Origin: Stephania yunnanensis
Lineage: Eukaryota; Streptophyta; Magnoliopsida; Ranunculales; Menispermaceae
Direction of reading: 5' to 3'
Length of the DNA: 64,000 bases
Assembly: GCA_039657365.1 (NCBI GenBank)
Contig: CM077583.1
Location: 50,038,908 to 50,102,907, forward strand
How positions within the stretch are numbered: the stretch's first letter is position 1; each line of letters begins with the position of its first letter. The notes under the pieces were generated by a model that was not told the DNA's origin, searched no databases, and saw nothing but the letters and a program-made list of their open reading frames with translations. Positions 35,110 to 47,720 of the stretch are shown in pieces. Both the position numbers and the translations under genes were made by a program.

Positions 35110-37672
35110 TGCTGAATCAAGTGGCTCAAACTTGTAATTTGAGATGGAATCAAATTGGTGTCTTACATGAATTCATGCATACACGACGTTGATTACACAT
35201 GGGATATTAATTAGTGATTAGATACAAACTACGTCAATGTGTTGTATTCCAATTAGGATTTAATATTTGTGTTGGTTTATGTGTACAGCATGTAACACCT
35301 ATAAATAGGTGAGTACGGTTAAGTGAAAGAATATAGTAGGGTGTTGAGCATACAGGCCTTGTCAAGCGGGCACGTAACACATATTGTTGTGAGAGTCGAG
35401 TGTGTGTCGTGGCATACGAGCCCGTGACACTGTGAGATTGAATCTTATTGGGATTTTCATCTGGGGTTTAAATAGATGATGATTTTATTTTGTGTACTAA
35501 ACTATTAATAGTGGATTGCCTTTTTTTTGCCCGTGGTTTTTTCCCTAGTTTTGAGGTTTTCCATGTAAATTCTTATGTTCATCTTTTCTTTGTAGTTTTT
35601 TTTATCTTTAAGTGTATTCGTGTGACTGCGATCTTAGGTATTCCGCAATGATTCGTCACAACAAATTGGTATCAGAGTCAAAATTTCGATTTGGGGGGAT
35701 TACACTATTAAGGTGAAGTTTCAGAGATGTCGAACTACACAAGTGCGATGAAGTTCGATGTAGAGAAGTTCGACAAGAAGATAAATTTTGGCTTGTAGAA
35801 AATTCAAGTCAACGATTTGTTCATTCAATCTGGGCTGCGTCAAGCATTGAAGGGTCGTAGGAAAGAAAGTGATAAGAATTGGAAAGAGTTGGATTTGAGG
35901 GCGACAAGCATCATAAGATTCAATTTGGCAAAGAAAGTTCTTTCAAACATGAGGAATATTTCTTCGAGGAATGATCTTTGAGAGAAATTGAAGACTATGT
36001 ATATGACGAAAAGCATGTCAAAAATCATTTCTACCTGAAGGAGCGGTACCATCACTTAAAGATAGATGAATGTACAAGTATTACTAATCATCTTAGTGCT
36101 CTTAACGAAATTGTCTTGAAACTTGAGGAGTAGGGAGTGCAAGTCAGTAATGAAGATCAGGCACTCAAACTCATCTGGTCACCTTCGCCTTCGTTCAAGC
36201 ACATGAAGCCAACGCTGATGTATGGGAAGGAAACCATCAATTTAGCAAAGATCACAACTATGTTAATTTCGAGGTAATGAAAGGTGACGACAACGGTTCA
36301 TCTAACAAAACTCTAGTTTGGTAGCTGCAAGGAAATGTTCCAAAAAGTACATGAAAGTAATCTGTTGGAGATGCGATCAAGCAGGGCATCTCGGAGAAAG
36401 ATTGCGGGAATAGGAAAAGTAAAAGTGCGAGTTCGGCAAAAAAAGCTCATGTTCAACAAAGGGGGATTCTGATATTAAAGGTGACGACACTAACAATTTG
36501 TTAGTTCTTAAGACTGATAGTAGTTATCCTATGTGTCTTGCAAAGAATATGATTGGTGATCAGAAGGGGGAATGGGCAATTGACAGAGGTGCCACAACAC
36601 GTGTACATACATAGGGCATGGATCGATAATTATGCAATTTGTATGGGTGGCAAAGTTATGTTAATGGTTGATGACTCTCTGCGACCGATATCGGGAGTCG
36701 ATGAAGTTCAGCTGAAGTCGTTTGATGGACGCGTCATGACGCTTCGAGATGTTTGACATGTGTCGAGTTGTACTTAAAATCTGATTTCTCTCTCCGAATT
36801 AGATTCTGAGGGTTACAAGTACTCCGGGCGAGATGGAGTATTGAAAATATTCTAGAAGTCTTCGTTGGCCATGAAAGGTGTGAGGAAGAAGAACTTATTT
36901 GTTTTGGTGGAGGAAAAGGAACTTGTTTGTTTTAGTCCAAAAACATGGAGCAAGATATGGGGCCTCAAAAGTTGATCAAGTAGTGAGTTCCAGTTGTTGG
37001 TAAGTCCAAACAGGCTGGATTGGACTTGGTTCATTCTCGATGTTGAAAATGGTAGCCCAAGAGGGCGGTGTAGTAAGAGCAAGGTAGTGAGTTTTCACCA
37101 AGGTGAAGATTTGTTGAATCAAGTGGCTCAAACTTGTAATTTGAGTTGGACTCAAATTAGTGTCCTATATGAATTCATACATACATGGTGATTACATATA
37201 GGATTACTTAGTAATTGGATACAAACTACGTTAACGTATTGTATTCCAATTAAGATTTAATATTTGTGTTGGTTTACGTGTACAAGCATGTAACACCTAT
37301 AAAAATGTGAGTACGGTTAAGTGAAAGGATATAATGTTAAGGTGTTGAGCGTAGTGGCTTTGTCAAGCGGGATAAATACATAGTGTCGTGAGACCGATTG
37401 TGCATCTAGCGTACGAGCCTGCGAGCGGGTACACGACATTGTGAGATTGAATCTTGTTGGGGTTTCCATCAGGGGTTTAGATAGAGGATGTTTTTCCTTT
37501 GTGTACTAAACTATTGATATTGGATTGTCTTGTTTCTTGCCCGTGGTTTTTTCCCTAATTTTAGTGTTTTCCATGTAAATTCTTGTGTTCATCTTTTCTC
37601 TGTGATTTGTTCATCTTTAGGTGTATTCGTGTGACTACGATCTTGGGTATTCTGCGGCGATTCGTCACGACA
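35110..37672 (+). mobile_element. Ty1/copia element with deleted pol
   Basis: LTRs at 35110-35663 (554 bp) and 37112-37672 (561 bp) begin TG(C/T)TGAATCAAGTGG and end GTCAC(A/G)ACA. The primer site TTGGTATCAGAG is at 35666-35677. The internal part is only about 1.45 kb. Gag runs from an ATG at 35727 with the copia blocks FDVEKFDKKINF, IQSGLRQALKGR and KELDLRATSIIR. A CCHC knuckle follows (36363-36405, frameshifted before its last Cys), then a protease/pre-integrase scrap (36540-36760). Integrase core, RT and RNase H are missing. The target duplication is unclear (ATTT-like on both sides). Confidence 0.9.
35727..36760 (+). pseudogene. Copia gag-protease remnant
   Basis: Stops interrupt the gag frame (for example at about 35797 and 36131), and a frameshift lies inside the zinc knuckle. 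The protease segment reads WAIDRGATTRVH, where the active-site Asp-Ser-Gly is Asp-Arg-Gly, then a LRPISGVDEVQLKSFDGR stretch. No product is expected. Confidence 0.82.
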
Positions 37673-38640
37673 ATTTCTCTATCGTAGAGTATAAACATTT
37701 CATGTAACTCTATCGTATCCATCAAGCTTTACCCCGAAGGCAAACATACTGAATTAAGTATACAATTTAAGCAAACACCCCTTAATATTGTTCACTTGAT
37801 CAGAATAAATCCAATTAACTACAGGCTTTCTTGTGGGTATGCTCAATATATGGAGATGTTTCTCCTAAGCTAGATTTATTAGTCCTTAATTTATGAACTT
37901 ATTTTGGCCAAGGAAGCTACAATCAAGAAAATTAATCTATGGCCAAGTAAAAGGGGTCTGTCGCACCGATGATGGCATTCTCTTTCCACTACATTTTCTT
38001 TGTTAAGTAACATATATACTGCAAACTAGCTAGCGAAACCATATATATATATTTTGTACAACGAAGTCCTAAATAAGCCCTACCCCGAAGAAGCTATACT
38101 TGCATTAATTGTTCCTAAACTCGGAGGCGCGCACTTACCCTCTCAATCGATTCTGTTTACAAGGTAAAAAAAACAATTTCTAGGCAATATACATCGCAGC
38201 TCGTAGGCTTAGTTATGAATGCTGACTAACTCTGTTGGAGAAAATCAAAGAGAAGTAAAATTGAATAGAGAGAGAAGAAAAACTGATCTATATAAAAGGA
38301 AGAAAAACAAGAACTGAAATCTGGTTCTTTTATTTCTTGATGCTTCGATCTGTATAAAAATTGATTTGCACGTGTATTTTAATACACTTTAAGTAACAAG
38401 AACTAAAGTTGGAATAAAACTCTTATCCTAAAAAATAGAAACTTGTATCCAATTGACTGTTCATGCTTGCACACATGACAATCCCCAACTGAGGAGGCCA
38501 ACAATGTGGTCCATTGCAGTCGCCTTGATGCTAGCTCATAGTCGATCGGCGCATTTCGAGCATTGATGTGGAAGAAGGTTACATAACCTTTTCGAATACA
38601 TTCTAAATATGACTAATTAAAGCAGGAATCCCCCCTGTCT

Positions 38641-39059
38641 ATTAAATCACCAATTGGCATGTAGAATCTTGTATTCTTTGTGAATTAACAGCTTTTCATT
38701 CATTATATATGATGTTAAGAGCTTCATGATTATCACATTTTTGCAATATATACAGTAACCGTTTTTGGTGGATAAATCTGAAACAATATAATGTTCCCTG
38801 GATTCACCATAAAAGCTATATATGACACTGAATGATGAGGCTATATAGTTCCTATGTATCCAAATAAAAACAATGAAGACAAAGCACAAATACTGAATTC
38901 TCCATCAAATTAACACTATGTGGCTTCCATTCATCAATGATCTACGTTTTAACACTTGCACTTACAAATTAAACTGTCTCTCAATGAGGTAAAAAAAAAA
39001 AAAAATTGCAATGTTTTGACAAAACAAGAAGAAAAAAATTACAATGGAACAAAATAAAA
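38641..39059. other. 3' flank of pseudogene copy
   Basis: Duplicate of 30790-31278, with small indels. Non-coding. Confidence 0.7.
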
Positions 39060-39470
39060 TCACCAGGTAAATATACACAACTTGGAAGATGAGGATAGAA
39101 ACTTGTTGTTTAGAGTCCTCCAAAGTCCTTCATGGACATAAGCAGGATATTGAGCATCAATGCTCTCATTGTCGACGAAGATCTCTATCTTCGGGCACCC
39201 TAATAGTGTCCAAAGAGTTACAAGAGTATTCTCCTCACTGCTCGACCAATTAACAGCATATTCGGCATGGAGTTGTATAGTCTTGGTGTTGTGCACCTCG
39301 GGTTGAAGTCCGAAATCATACAAGTCCTTCACCAACCACTCTATGAGAGGATTGGAGACGCCGGGATCTGTGATTTTTTCACCAAATTCTCGGCATTCTT
39401 TGTGATCAACAAACGAAGAGGAAGAAAAAGAACTAGGAGACATGATCAAACCATCATCACCACCGTCCAT
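39060..39470 (-). CDS. Unrecognised 136-aa protein, copy 2
   Basis: Second intact copy of the gene at 31279-31689, with the same length, start and end. The 11 replacements cluster in the Ser-rich N-terminus and the middle (for example Tyr60His, Ala62Thr, Lys66Gln); the last 26 residues are identical. At least six silent changes are visible. The adjoining kinase copy is a pseudogene full of lesions, so survival of this frame is notable. The upstream TATA box is poorer than in copy 1, so expression may differ. Function unknown. Confidence 0.6.
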   Translation of the reverse strand: MDGGDDGLIMSPSSFSSSSFVDHKECREFGEKITDPGVSNPLIEWLVKDLYDFGLQPEVHNTKTIQLHAEYAVNWSSSEENTLVTLWTLLGCPKIEIFVDNESIDAQYPAYVHEGLWRTLNNKFLSSSSKLCIFTW

Positions 39471-41190
39471 GGCTTGAACTAAAGATGATTGAACTGGGAG
39501 CTTTAATTCGTTGAAGACAGTTCTTGATTGGTAGGTTTAAACGAAGTTGAAGTGATTTATAAAGTTGATTGAACTGGGAGTCTTATAGAGTTGTGTAGTA
39601 CCGGAATTAGAAAGTTGGAGTTGTTGTCAAATTACAATCTATTTTGGTCTTGAAATAGAAAGTGCGAGCCTCGACTTGACAAACAATTAATTAAGTAACC
39701 GGAGTCCGAGTGTGATTCTAATTGGTTCGAGTTGTAGTTGTTTAAGGATTATAACACCCTGGATTATTGGATGGTGAAAATAAGAGTTAATTCGAATTAA
39801 GAGTTGGTTCTCACATAATGCCATTCTTTTTAGTAATGATCAACAATAATCAATTTATATTGGTAGGTTTTCTACAGCCTCACTGCTATATATATACACA
39901 AACACAACAGCTTGTGATAAACTTGAGTGTCATAAAATAGTAATTAACTTAACAACCTTAACTACTTCAGCGCAGTTTGACTGGCACTCATGAGAATAGT
40001 CGAGGCTAAGGAGGGAGGGACCCTAAAAAAATGGCTCAACACCCACGATTATTTAAAAAAAAAAAAAAAAGCCTTCGTTACTAATTGACAAAAGAACCTA
40101 AACTACATAATTAGCTACTGAATTGATAACTTGAGCTAAGTGTTTCTGCAATGACTCGAGCTATACTTAACCGTTTTTCCGAATTAGTATCTTCTGCATA
40201 GATGACAAAGAGAGCAGAGGATACCAAACTTTGCAGCCCAAAGCGCGATGATTAGGAAGAGTAGAGCTATAAGAATTAGTTGTATATATGCAGGGAAATG
40301 TAGTGAAACTTGTGAAAACGGTTGAAAGAATCAAGTTGATGAGTATGGATTTGGAGCCTATATATAACTCCAATTTCGCGTCTAAAGGTGTGATTTGCTA
40401 ATTAAGTAGTAGATCATATTGCAAATTGAAACACTACCTAGCTAGAAACACAAGACGACTTACTAGAATTAAGATTATTCAAATGTCATGAAATTAATTT
40501 CATATATTAAGAAGCCAGTAGGGTTTTCAAGGCAATGCTAAGAAGACTCAAGTGGCAGATGCCTTGGCATTGTCAGCTATACATACTATCTATGCATATC
40601 ATTAACAAAGATGTGGATGATGTACATGAAATATTTATTACAAATATCTCTTCAAAGACTTTTTTATAAGAATATCTCTTCGAGACTTAAACTATAACTT
40701 GTGAAAAATCGAAATTTTATCAGTAGCAACAACTCATAACACCACATGCTACCCTTAACTATCAACTATTAGATATATCTTCAAGACTTCAACTCCATGA
40801 CTTGATTGTGTAAGATTGTCACAACTCACAAATACATCCAATGATGACCATCAATTCAAACAATAATTCGAGGGTGTCTCTACAAGAGTCATAGTAAAAG
40901 ATGAAAAACAGGAGCTAATGGAGGGTTAATTTCGAGATGATTTCTTCCTCCCCAAACCTCTTCTCTTATGGAACACTGGTCAAGACTAGAGTGAAAATGG
41001 GGTAGTGGGAGCGGAGTTTCAACTGCTCCCACTCAGTCAAGGTAAAAAGTTTTACCCATGGTTAGCCCGCACACAATACACACACGCACAAGTGCCAAGT
41101 GCGCCTATGAGAGTGCGAGCGTGGCTTACTTTGCATAGCACTTGTATTTTTTACTTTTCATACACTATAGTGCAAGAGTATATATAATCT
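39471..41190. other. Intergenic DNA, no gene recognised
   Basis: AT-rich. The first 330 bases still match the upstream region of the copy-1 small gene. A poly-A run is at 40050-40067. A minus-strand frame at 40373-40167 follows a TATATATAGG box but has no recognisable product, and its hydrophobic alternative frame lacks an ATG. Confidence 0.5.
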
Positions 41191-41229
41191 TTAAACTAAG
41201 TTTTTAACCAATGTGGGACTAAACATTTC

Positions 41230-41460
41230 TTTTGAAAATGTCCAACAGGCGGCACCGCAGAAGAACACAATGCCGCCAAAGACAAGGGAGTATTTGCGGC
41301 CGCACTTGAAAGCGGCCAAGATAGAGGCAGAGGGCTGCACAAGCAGGGCAACCAAGTAGAGAGAGGAGATGTGGATGGAGAGTAACTGGCTGTTGAATTT
41401 GCAGTTTGGGGTGTCTTGCTCCTTGCATAACATGCCGGACGTGCCGATGCCGCCGTCTGT
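41230..41460 (-). pseudogene. Monosaccharide transporter (STP) exon fragment
   Basis: The minus-strand frame 41463-41191 contains CKFNSQLLSIHISSLYLVAL followed by a CGRKYSLVFGGIVFFCGAA block. This matches the second and third membrane-segment region of plant STP hexose/H+ symporters, including the G-R-K after TM2. The segment before it (GGIGTSG) resembles STP GGVTS but the intervening loop is deleted, and no other exons are present. The reading runs off into non-homologous DNA after GAA. It is a gene fragment, perhaps moved by the adjacent MULE. Confidence 0.7.
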
Positions 41461-42436
41461 CATTTATGGATAGATGCAATGATCAAATAACTAATTAAGA
41501 AGAACTGAAGAAGTTGAAATTGATGAGAATAGTAGGCTAGATTTATTTCGAGACACGTAAAGCAGACACATAAAGTCTTTGGAGTAATAGTACCATACTA
41601 GTGGTGGTTTTTTTTTTTCTTCAACTTTACTTCTTCTCCTCTTAATTAATGTTGTTTAATTGTTTGTACATCTTTGATCCATCGTGACCAGTGACGAACA
41701 ACGACTACTACTATGTGCGTGCGGTGCTCCACGTGATGCATGTGAATCGCATCTCGAGAGACATCCCACGTACATCACGATGTGCGTTCTGATGTGCGCC
41801 TAGCTCTCCCCCTGCTACTATATAATGGGAGTTTTTGCCTGATTAATAGATTTTGGAGAAAAAATTCCCAAAAAAACACATCTGCTTAAATAATTCCCAA
41901 TATAACACACTTAGTGCCACGTAGGATGCCACATGGGACTGGGGTGAGTGAGTGGGTGTGGGGAAAACGTGAGTGGAAATCACGTTTTAAGGGAAGTCGT
42001 GATTTCCACTCACGATTTCCCCAGAGTGGAAGTCGTGACTGCAAGTCACGACTTCCACTCTGAGGGTTAAAAAAAAAACAGAGGCAGACAGAAATACACC
42101 AGAAAACCCGAAAAGAGTTGGACATAATCCATTCAAAGAATGATAATGGCTATTTAAAATGACTTAACATCATAAAAATCAAAGGCCAAGTTAATAACTA
42201 AACAATCAATGAAATGTTAATTGGAAAAATAAGTTTGGAGTGTTTAAAGCGAAGGAAAAAAAAAAGTTATTTCAAACAATGCAAGAAAGGAAAAAAAAAC
42301 AATTCATCAAAATAGAAGTACTAAAACAAGCATGAGTACATACATACATCCAAACATAACATACATACATAAAATTGCAAAGTGATTGAGTACAAAGCAA
42401 TAATAAAAGAAGTCTTGTTATTGTTACACACAAGTC

Positions 42437-43780
42437 CTACTCCGACCCCAAATAATGACTTCCAGTCCCACAACGTGTTCTCTTTACAACTCGAACATTA
42501 CGATTCAACGCTAATGGGACATTCGACTGGCCCATATCACTAGGATTTTGAGCATCTTCTCTCTGAATATCATCGATATCACGTATTCCACCTTCATGTG
42601 TACTTGTACTCTCAGAGAAATTCATCATTATTGGAGTTGTATTGAAATGGCGCGAAGATGGAACGACTTCCGCAGGCTCGAATGCCATGTAGGGAGGAAC
42701 GGATGGAGTATGTGGAGTGTCACGCTCATTGAGAGGTGCGAAGACGTATACACCGGAGTGCCATGCCTCGAACGCGTATCATCGTGAGAAGTATGATGAG
42801 AGGCTTCAAATGATGTGGGCACATTATGCATGCGATAATCGCTTCAAATGCTTATCAAAGTCGATGCGCCTACATCTCTAATGCGTGCAATCGACACGTC
42901 ATCACCCAATGTCAACCGATGGATCGATGTCATTCCATGTGCCTACATATAAACTATGTCGAGAACTTGTATGTGAAAGTAAAATGAAAACAACAATATG
43001 AAACTTCATGGAGGAAAAAATGAAATTGCACTTACCAATGCCTCAAGAATAGCTCCACGACGAGACATGAATCGACGTGTAATGCGACGATACCATTGCA
43101 TATACGGGTCGTAAAAGTCCAAAGGCTCGTCTAATATTTCATCGTTGCTAAGTTGGAAGCACGTTCGTTCCACAAGCAAACATAAGCACTATGTTACGCA
43201 CTCCAATCCTTTTCTGTTTTCCCTCTCAAGTCAATCTTATGTAGTTCCGTACTTGTGCTATGTAAATTAGGTATCCTTTGTTTCATACCGAATTGTCGCA
43301 TTACTCTATCCGGATTGTACAGTTCGACAACGCAGAAGAAAAGCAAAGGTGCCCTCGTTCGCCAAATTGCTCGACCACTGCTACAATATCTTTGGCAGTC
43401 ACTTATCAATGTTTCCGGATACGGTTCCCAAACAACCTGTAGCATGGAAAATAACATTAATTGAATAAAACGGTGTCATCAACAAGATAAACCATAAGTG
43501 CTTGTTGGAGAGAATGATTAAGTATATTTATTACTTCATCCGGTCATTGCATGTCAATCATTTCTCTGTATTTCGTCAGCACGTGCATCGATGTTCCTGT
43601 GGTCTCCAACGCATGCCTCCACCTTTCCAAATGAAACAAACAAAACAGAGCATACATGAAAAATGGGTTGTACATATACTCTGATATTGGAATTCCTACC
43701 ACTATAAAACCACCACAAACTTGGTTTTGAACAAGAAGATCAAACACACTCAAAATGAATAAGTAGGAAAGGGTTAACAA
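42437..43780 (-). pseudogene. Plant mobile domain (PMD / MAIN-like) gene in the MULE
   Basis: Minus-strand pieces read as the C-terminal part of the plant mobile domain family (MAIN/MAIL1 and transposon relatives). A WRHALETTGTS segment and a neighbouring YNPFFMYALF segment lie at 43750-43544. Then come YPETLISDCQRYC, PLLFFCVVELYNPDRVMRQFG and LHKIDLRGKTEKDW (43457-43194), and a low-complexity tail at 42831-42437. PMD proteins are frequently carried by plant MULEs. Several frames are used and introns cannot be fixed with confidence, so intactness is uncertain. It could instead be the 3' part of a longer fusion with the transposase. Confidence 0.7.
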
Positions 43781-43896
43781 AACTATGGAGATAGTTCAAC
43801 ATGAATAAAGTAAATGGAACTCATGAAAATATATAAGATTTAAGTTACATTCATGACCCTCAACAGACAAGAGGCATAGCTAGCTTAAGTAAATGT

Positions 43897-46721
43897 TCAT
43901 TGCTTGAATGAGACACTATGAGGCACTCGGTGGTTGTTGTTGCCGACGACGAGAGCAAGTGCGTCTATTGTGTCCGTCCTGCTTACACAAACTACATCGC
44001 AGCGTGGTTGGGGTCTCTCTCCATTCAGTTTCACGTTGCATATGACGTGGCTGTTTCTGGTTGCTTCTCCAATCCATCTCTGTGCGGAGACGTCGTTGTT
44101 GAGGGCGACCTTTTTTAACTCGCTTTCGAGATGGATCAGCCAGTAACGAGTATGGAAGTCTGGCGTTTGGCCAATAATCTTCGTGCGGAATGGGATGGAA
44201 ATTCGCAAAGCATAACATTGATTTGTACACATCCAATCGTAGTAATCCTCAATGTATTGATGAGCATCCATGGCAACACGGCGCAGATCGCTTGAACATG
44301 AGAACAAGGAATGCCATAACACCGCCATTTCATACAAGTGCATCTACGAGCTCGCAATTTAACTATTTGCTTGTTAGACCCTTTCCGCAAATGATGGCCA
44401 CGTGGCGCGTTGACGACTTCAAATGTACCATTATCGCGATTCACTAATGTCACATTGTGCCCGCTTTGAAGACTTTGCCCAATCGACAACTTCTTCAACG
44501 CGTAACTTGTGTACACTTCGCCCTACCTAAGTGCACCTATTTCGTCTCGCCTTTTGTTGAAGAACTCCAAGACACGATAAAATGTCACTTGCACTAATGC
44601 GGTGATGGGATAGAATCGCGCGCCTTTAAGGACCCCGTTAAAGCATTCTACGGTAGGAACAAAATATGCATATGTGTATAAGCATCTAAACGTAACAAAT
44701 CAAATGTAGTAAATAAACAATGGTACCAAATTATGGACACGATAAACCATACCAGCTAGATTGGTAGTCATCCATCCGTATCGATATCCTTTGTCGTATG
44801 CGTTCATCACCTTGTGCTCGATCAAGGTCATTAAACCACGCAATACATTCCGCATTAATTTCTTGAAGTTCTGTCATGATCGCCTTGAATTTCGGGGTTG
44901 ATGTTGTGCACCAGCTAAGTACACCATATCTTTTAATTCTTTGCTCCCGAACCTCATGTTAAAATTACTGCAAATGTGACGGAGACAAAATCTGTGGTGA
45001 GCCCTTTCAGGAGTCCATCCATTTTGCGGATTGTTCATAGCCAACAATATACCTGGGGTGTCGATCGAAATGACACATATACCATCCCTATCGATCACGT
45101 GATGTCGCAAGCAAGCCATAAACCATCCCCATTTGTGTTGACTTTCCTCATCAACGATGGCAAATGCTAAAGGAAATACATGACTTTTACTATCAACAAC
45201 AAGTGGCTATTAGGAGTTTGTGTTTGTATTTTCCATACAAGAATGTGCCATCAATCTGTATCATTGGTGCGCAATGTCTCGAAGCCCTGCAATAGAAGGT
45301 TCAAATGCCCAAAAAACCCATTTGAATATAACCTCATTGTTCGCGTTAGGCTCCCCATGCCGCCATTCCACACATGTCCCTGGATTGGTTTCTTGAAGAA
45401 GCGACCATCCACCGCGGTAACATTTTATACGATTCTTCCCAGTCTCCATAGACTTTAGCAATTGCCTTCTTCTTCCCCAACCACACTTTCTTGTAACGAA
45501 CGTCATAACTGTATTTGTCCTTGATCATCTGATGCAGCACTGGAACTGAAATGGACGGATCTCTTCTCACCACATTTTCAACTTCACGACATATAACGGT
45601 GGAGTCCAAATGCGCATGATCTTTGGACAAATTGGCGTAGATGCATGTATGTGGTCCTGCATATTTACTAATCTCAAACATTCCATGCGATTTTCTTCTC
45701 GAACAACGCAACCTCCAAGTGCATCCATCAACATATTTCTTACATCGAACAATCCATACATTACGTGTAGAATGAGTCACCACAAATCGCTTTGTGTTCT
45801 TTTATGCTATACAACTACACGGCATCTTTGGATATCTACTTTATACATGAACCGCATGCCCTTTTGAAATTCTCGCTCCCTCATTCCATATAGACCTTAA
45901 AGGGATCATAGCATTCTCATTGAGGGGTTGCAATGCCTCACTACTCAATTCCATAAATGCAGGAGAAGGTACGACAAATTCACGTACACCAACGGCGCAC
46001 CATCAATTCCAAAGACCTCTTCGTCGAAAAAATCATCGTTCCCAAGCTCGCTCGGAATTGGAGGACAAGATAATGAGCCATCATCGGCAATGACTCGATT
46101 TAATGTGTAGCGAATCATGGCATCATCAACATGATGTGCATCAACCCCTTCATCATCGTATCATCATCGCTACTCTCTTCACTAGTACCTTCGTCACTAC
46201 CGCAATAGTCTCCGTCTTCACTAGTGTTCAACTCATCACAGAACAAGGATCCTCGTTCATCTCGGGATTTCCGGTCATGAAGGGCGATGCACAATGACTC
46301 GCTCCATATTTGGTTGAGTGCTAGGTCCAAACCACGAGAATCTAACGCCATATTACAGTTTGTACTATTATACGAATCTCTCGTTCTCAAATCGATATAA
46401 AACTCCATGCATTTTGGTGGTGGTAATTCTCGCCACAATCTCCCAAACATCTTTGAGACTCGCCTCATCATCTATTCGCACGAGGGACGTAGTTAGCGTA
46501 CCACTACCGATGTACGCCGGATATCGATATGTGATGGTCGATATCATCTTTTCATTGTCTATCTCCAAAGAATTATAGACAAAACTCATAAATTCCTCGT
46601 ACCCTAAACCCATGTTCGCTCTAAGATGTCGAACGGGCGGTTTAGTGTATGAAATTCTTGATGGTCCATCGACCATGTCCCCATTCATATAGCACAACAA
46701 ACTTACTCTTCGATCAGTCAT
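43897..46721 (-). pseudogene. MULE transposase (frameshifted)
   Basis: Cut-and-paste transposase of the Mutator superfamily, read from an ATG at 46721 (MTDRRVSLLCYMNGD). The N-terminal domain (YEEFMSFVYNSL, about 46600) is followed by an acidic linker around 46250. The zinc/FAR1-like DNA-binding segment has VDGCTWRLRC and GPHTCIYANL (45783-45600). Next are VLHQMIKDKYSYDVRYKKVW and the catalytic IQIDGTFLYGKY (first Asp, about 45255). IDTPGILLAMNN is near 45060 (second Asp region), and a SWIM finger with CTCMKWRCYGIPCSHV lies at about 44370. A terminal CCHC-like knuckle, CSLCKQDGHNRRTC, is at about 43980. Frame changes at about 46420, 45350 and 44150 break it. No intact product is expected. Confidence 0.88.
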
Positions 46722-47249
46722 TATTGAATCTATATATGTAGAATATAAAACATGATCAAAAGAAGTGAATGCAACAATATCAATCAATACAATATCAATC
46801 AATACCATATCAAAAGTACAATTCTAAAACCTAGATGGAACAATTCTGAACAGGCACGGTTTGATCACTAGACTAGTTGTTGTTGTTTTTTTCCACAAAT
46901 AAAAAACAAAAAAATCACTAGACTAGCTTTGTTTGGAAACAAAGCTATGTAACTGCTACAAATAAATGTCTTATAGAGATTTCAAAGTCAATTGAAGATG
47001 TTCAAGGGGTTCATTTCTAGATGAGCTAAATAGGAAATGGCCTTATCACGACAATGCATTGCAAATGATTCAAGACACGACAATGCATCTCTAATGATTC
47101 AATTGAAGATTTTCAAGGGGATTTGGTTTAGTATTTGTCAAAAGCATCTTTGGATTTGGTAAATAGCTTCTTCACATTTAATGAATATAATTTGTAATTA
47201 ATCCCAAATATGAACTTGAAATTAACAAAAGAATATACCTACGGCGCGG

Positions 47250-47720
47250 AAAAGCGATCAAGGACCGTGAGCGAAGGACCGGCGAGGACCAAGCGAGAGA
47301 CAAGAGGGCTCGGCGTGTGACCTTTAAGAGGGCTCTTCGAGGGACAAAGTGGAGGCGGCGACGGTGGAGGCGAGAGCGTGATACGACGGCAGAGACGAGA
47401 CAAAATCACTGTGGTGGCGAGGATGGCTAGGGGACGGTGAAGCGGCGTTGGTGGCGGCGCGGGACGGTGAAGCGGACGTTGGTGGAGCGAGGAGGCGGTC
47501 GAGGAAGGTGGAGGCGGCGAAAGGTGGCGGCAGGATGGTCCATGGACGGTGGAGGAGGGACGGCGCAGGGACGGTGGAGCCCGGAGAGAAGGCAGTCACT
47601 CGCTCAGGGGACGGTGGATGCAAGACGGTGGAGACGGGGACGGTGGTCGCAGGGACGATCTCGATGAGGCAGAGGTGAGCAAAGAAGAGGAGAGATCTCG
47701 GTGGCAGAGGGGAAGAAAAC
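47250..47720. repeat. GC-rich GGACGGTGGA repeat block in MULE
   Basis: A GC-rich island in an AT-rich locus, made of about ten irregular copies of (G)GGACGGTGGAG with GGCGGCG spacers. Open frames on both strands are a by-product of this composition. It lies between the right TIR and the transposase start, so it may act as a 5' leader or promoter, or be captured DNA. Confidence 0.6.

Larger units (their letters stand above)
34657..38640 (+). pseudogene. LysM kinase pseudogene, second copy (exons 7-11)
   Basis: Matches the intact gene from the end of intron 6 onward. Exon 7 (about 34711-34843) has lost its first bases and reads IHQDIKSANIL, so the catalytic Arg of HRD is replaced by Gln. Exon 8 starts at 34930 (ADFGLTELTEVGG) and shifts frame at about 35000. 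Exon 9 is at about 37836-37976, exon 10 at about 38060-38162 and exon 11 at about 38465-38530, all with small indels and stops. A Ty1/copia element splits intron 8 at 35110-37672. Exons 1-6 are not found upstream. Not functional. Confidence 0.88.

Noticed and set aside
40167..40373. Minus-strand frame after a TATATATAGG box, and an alternative hydrophobic frame
   Set aside because: The ATG frame has no recognisable features and the hydrophobic frame lacks a start codon.
47324..47678. Pro/Ser-rich and Arg/Gly-rich frames in the MULE GC-rich block
   Set aside because: They follow from GGACGGTGGA repeats on both strands and match no known protein.
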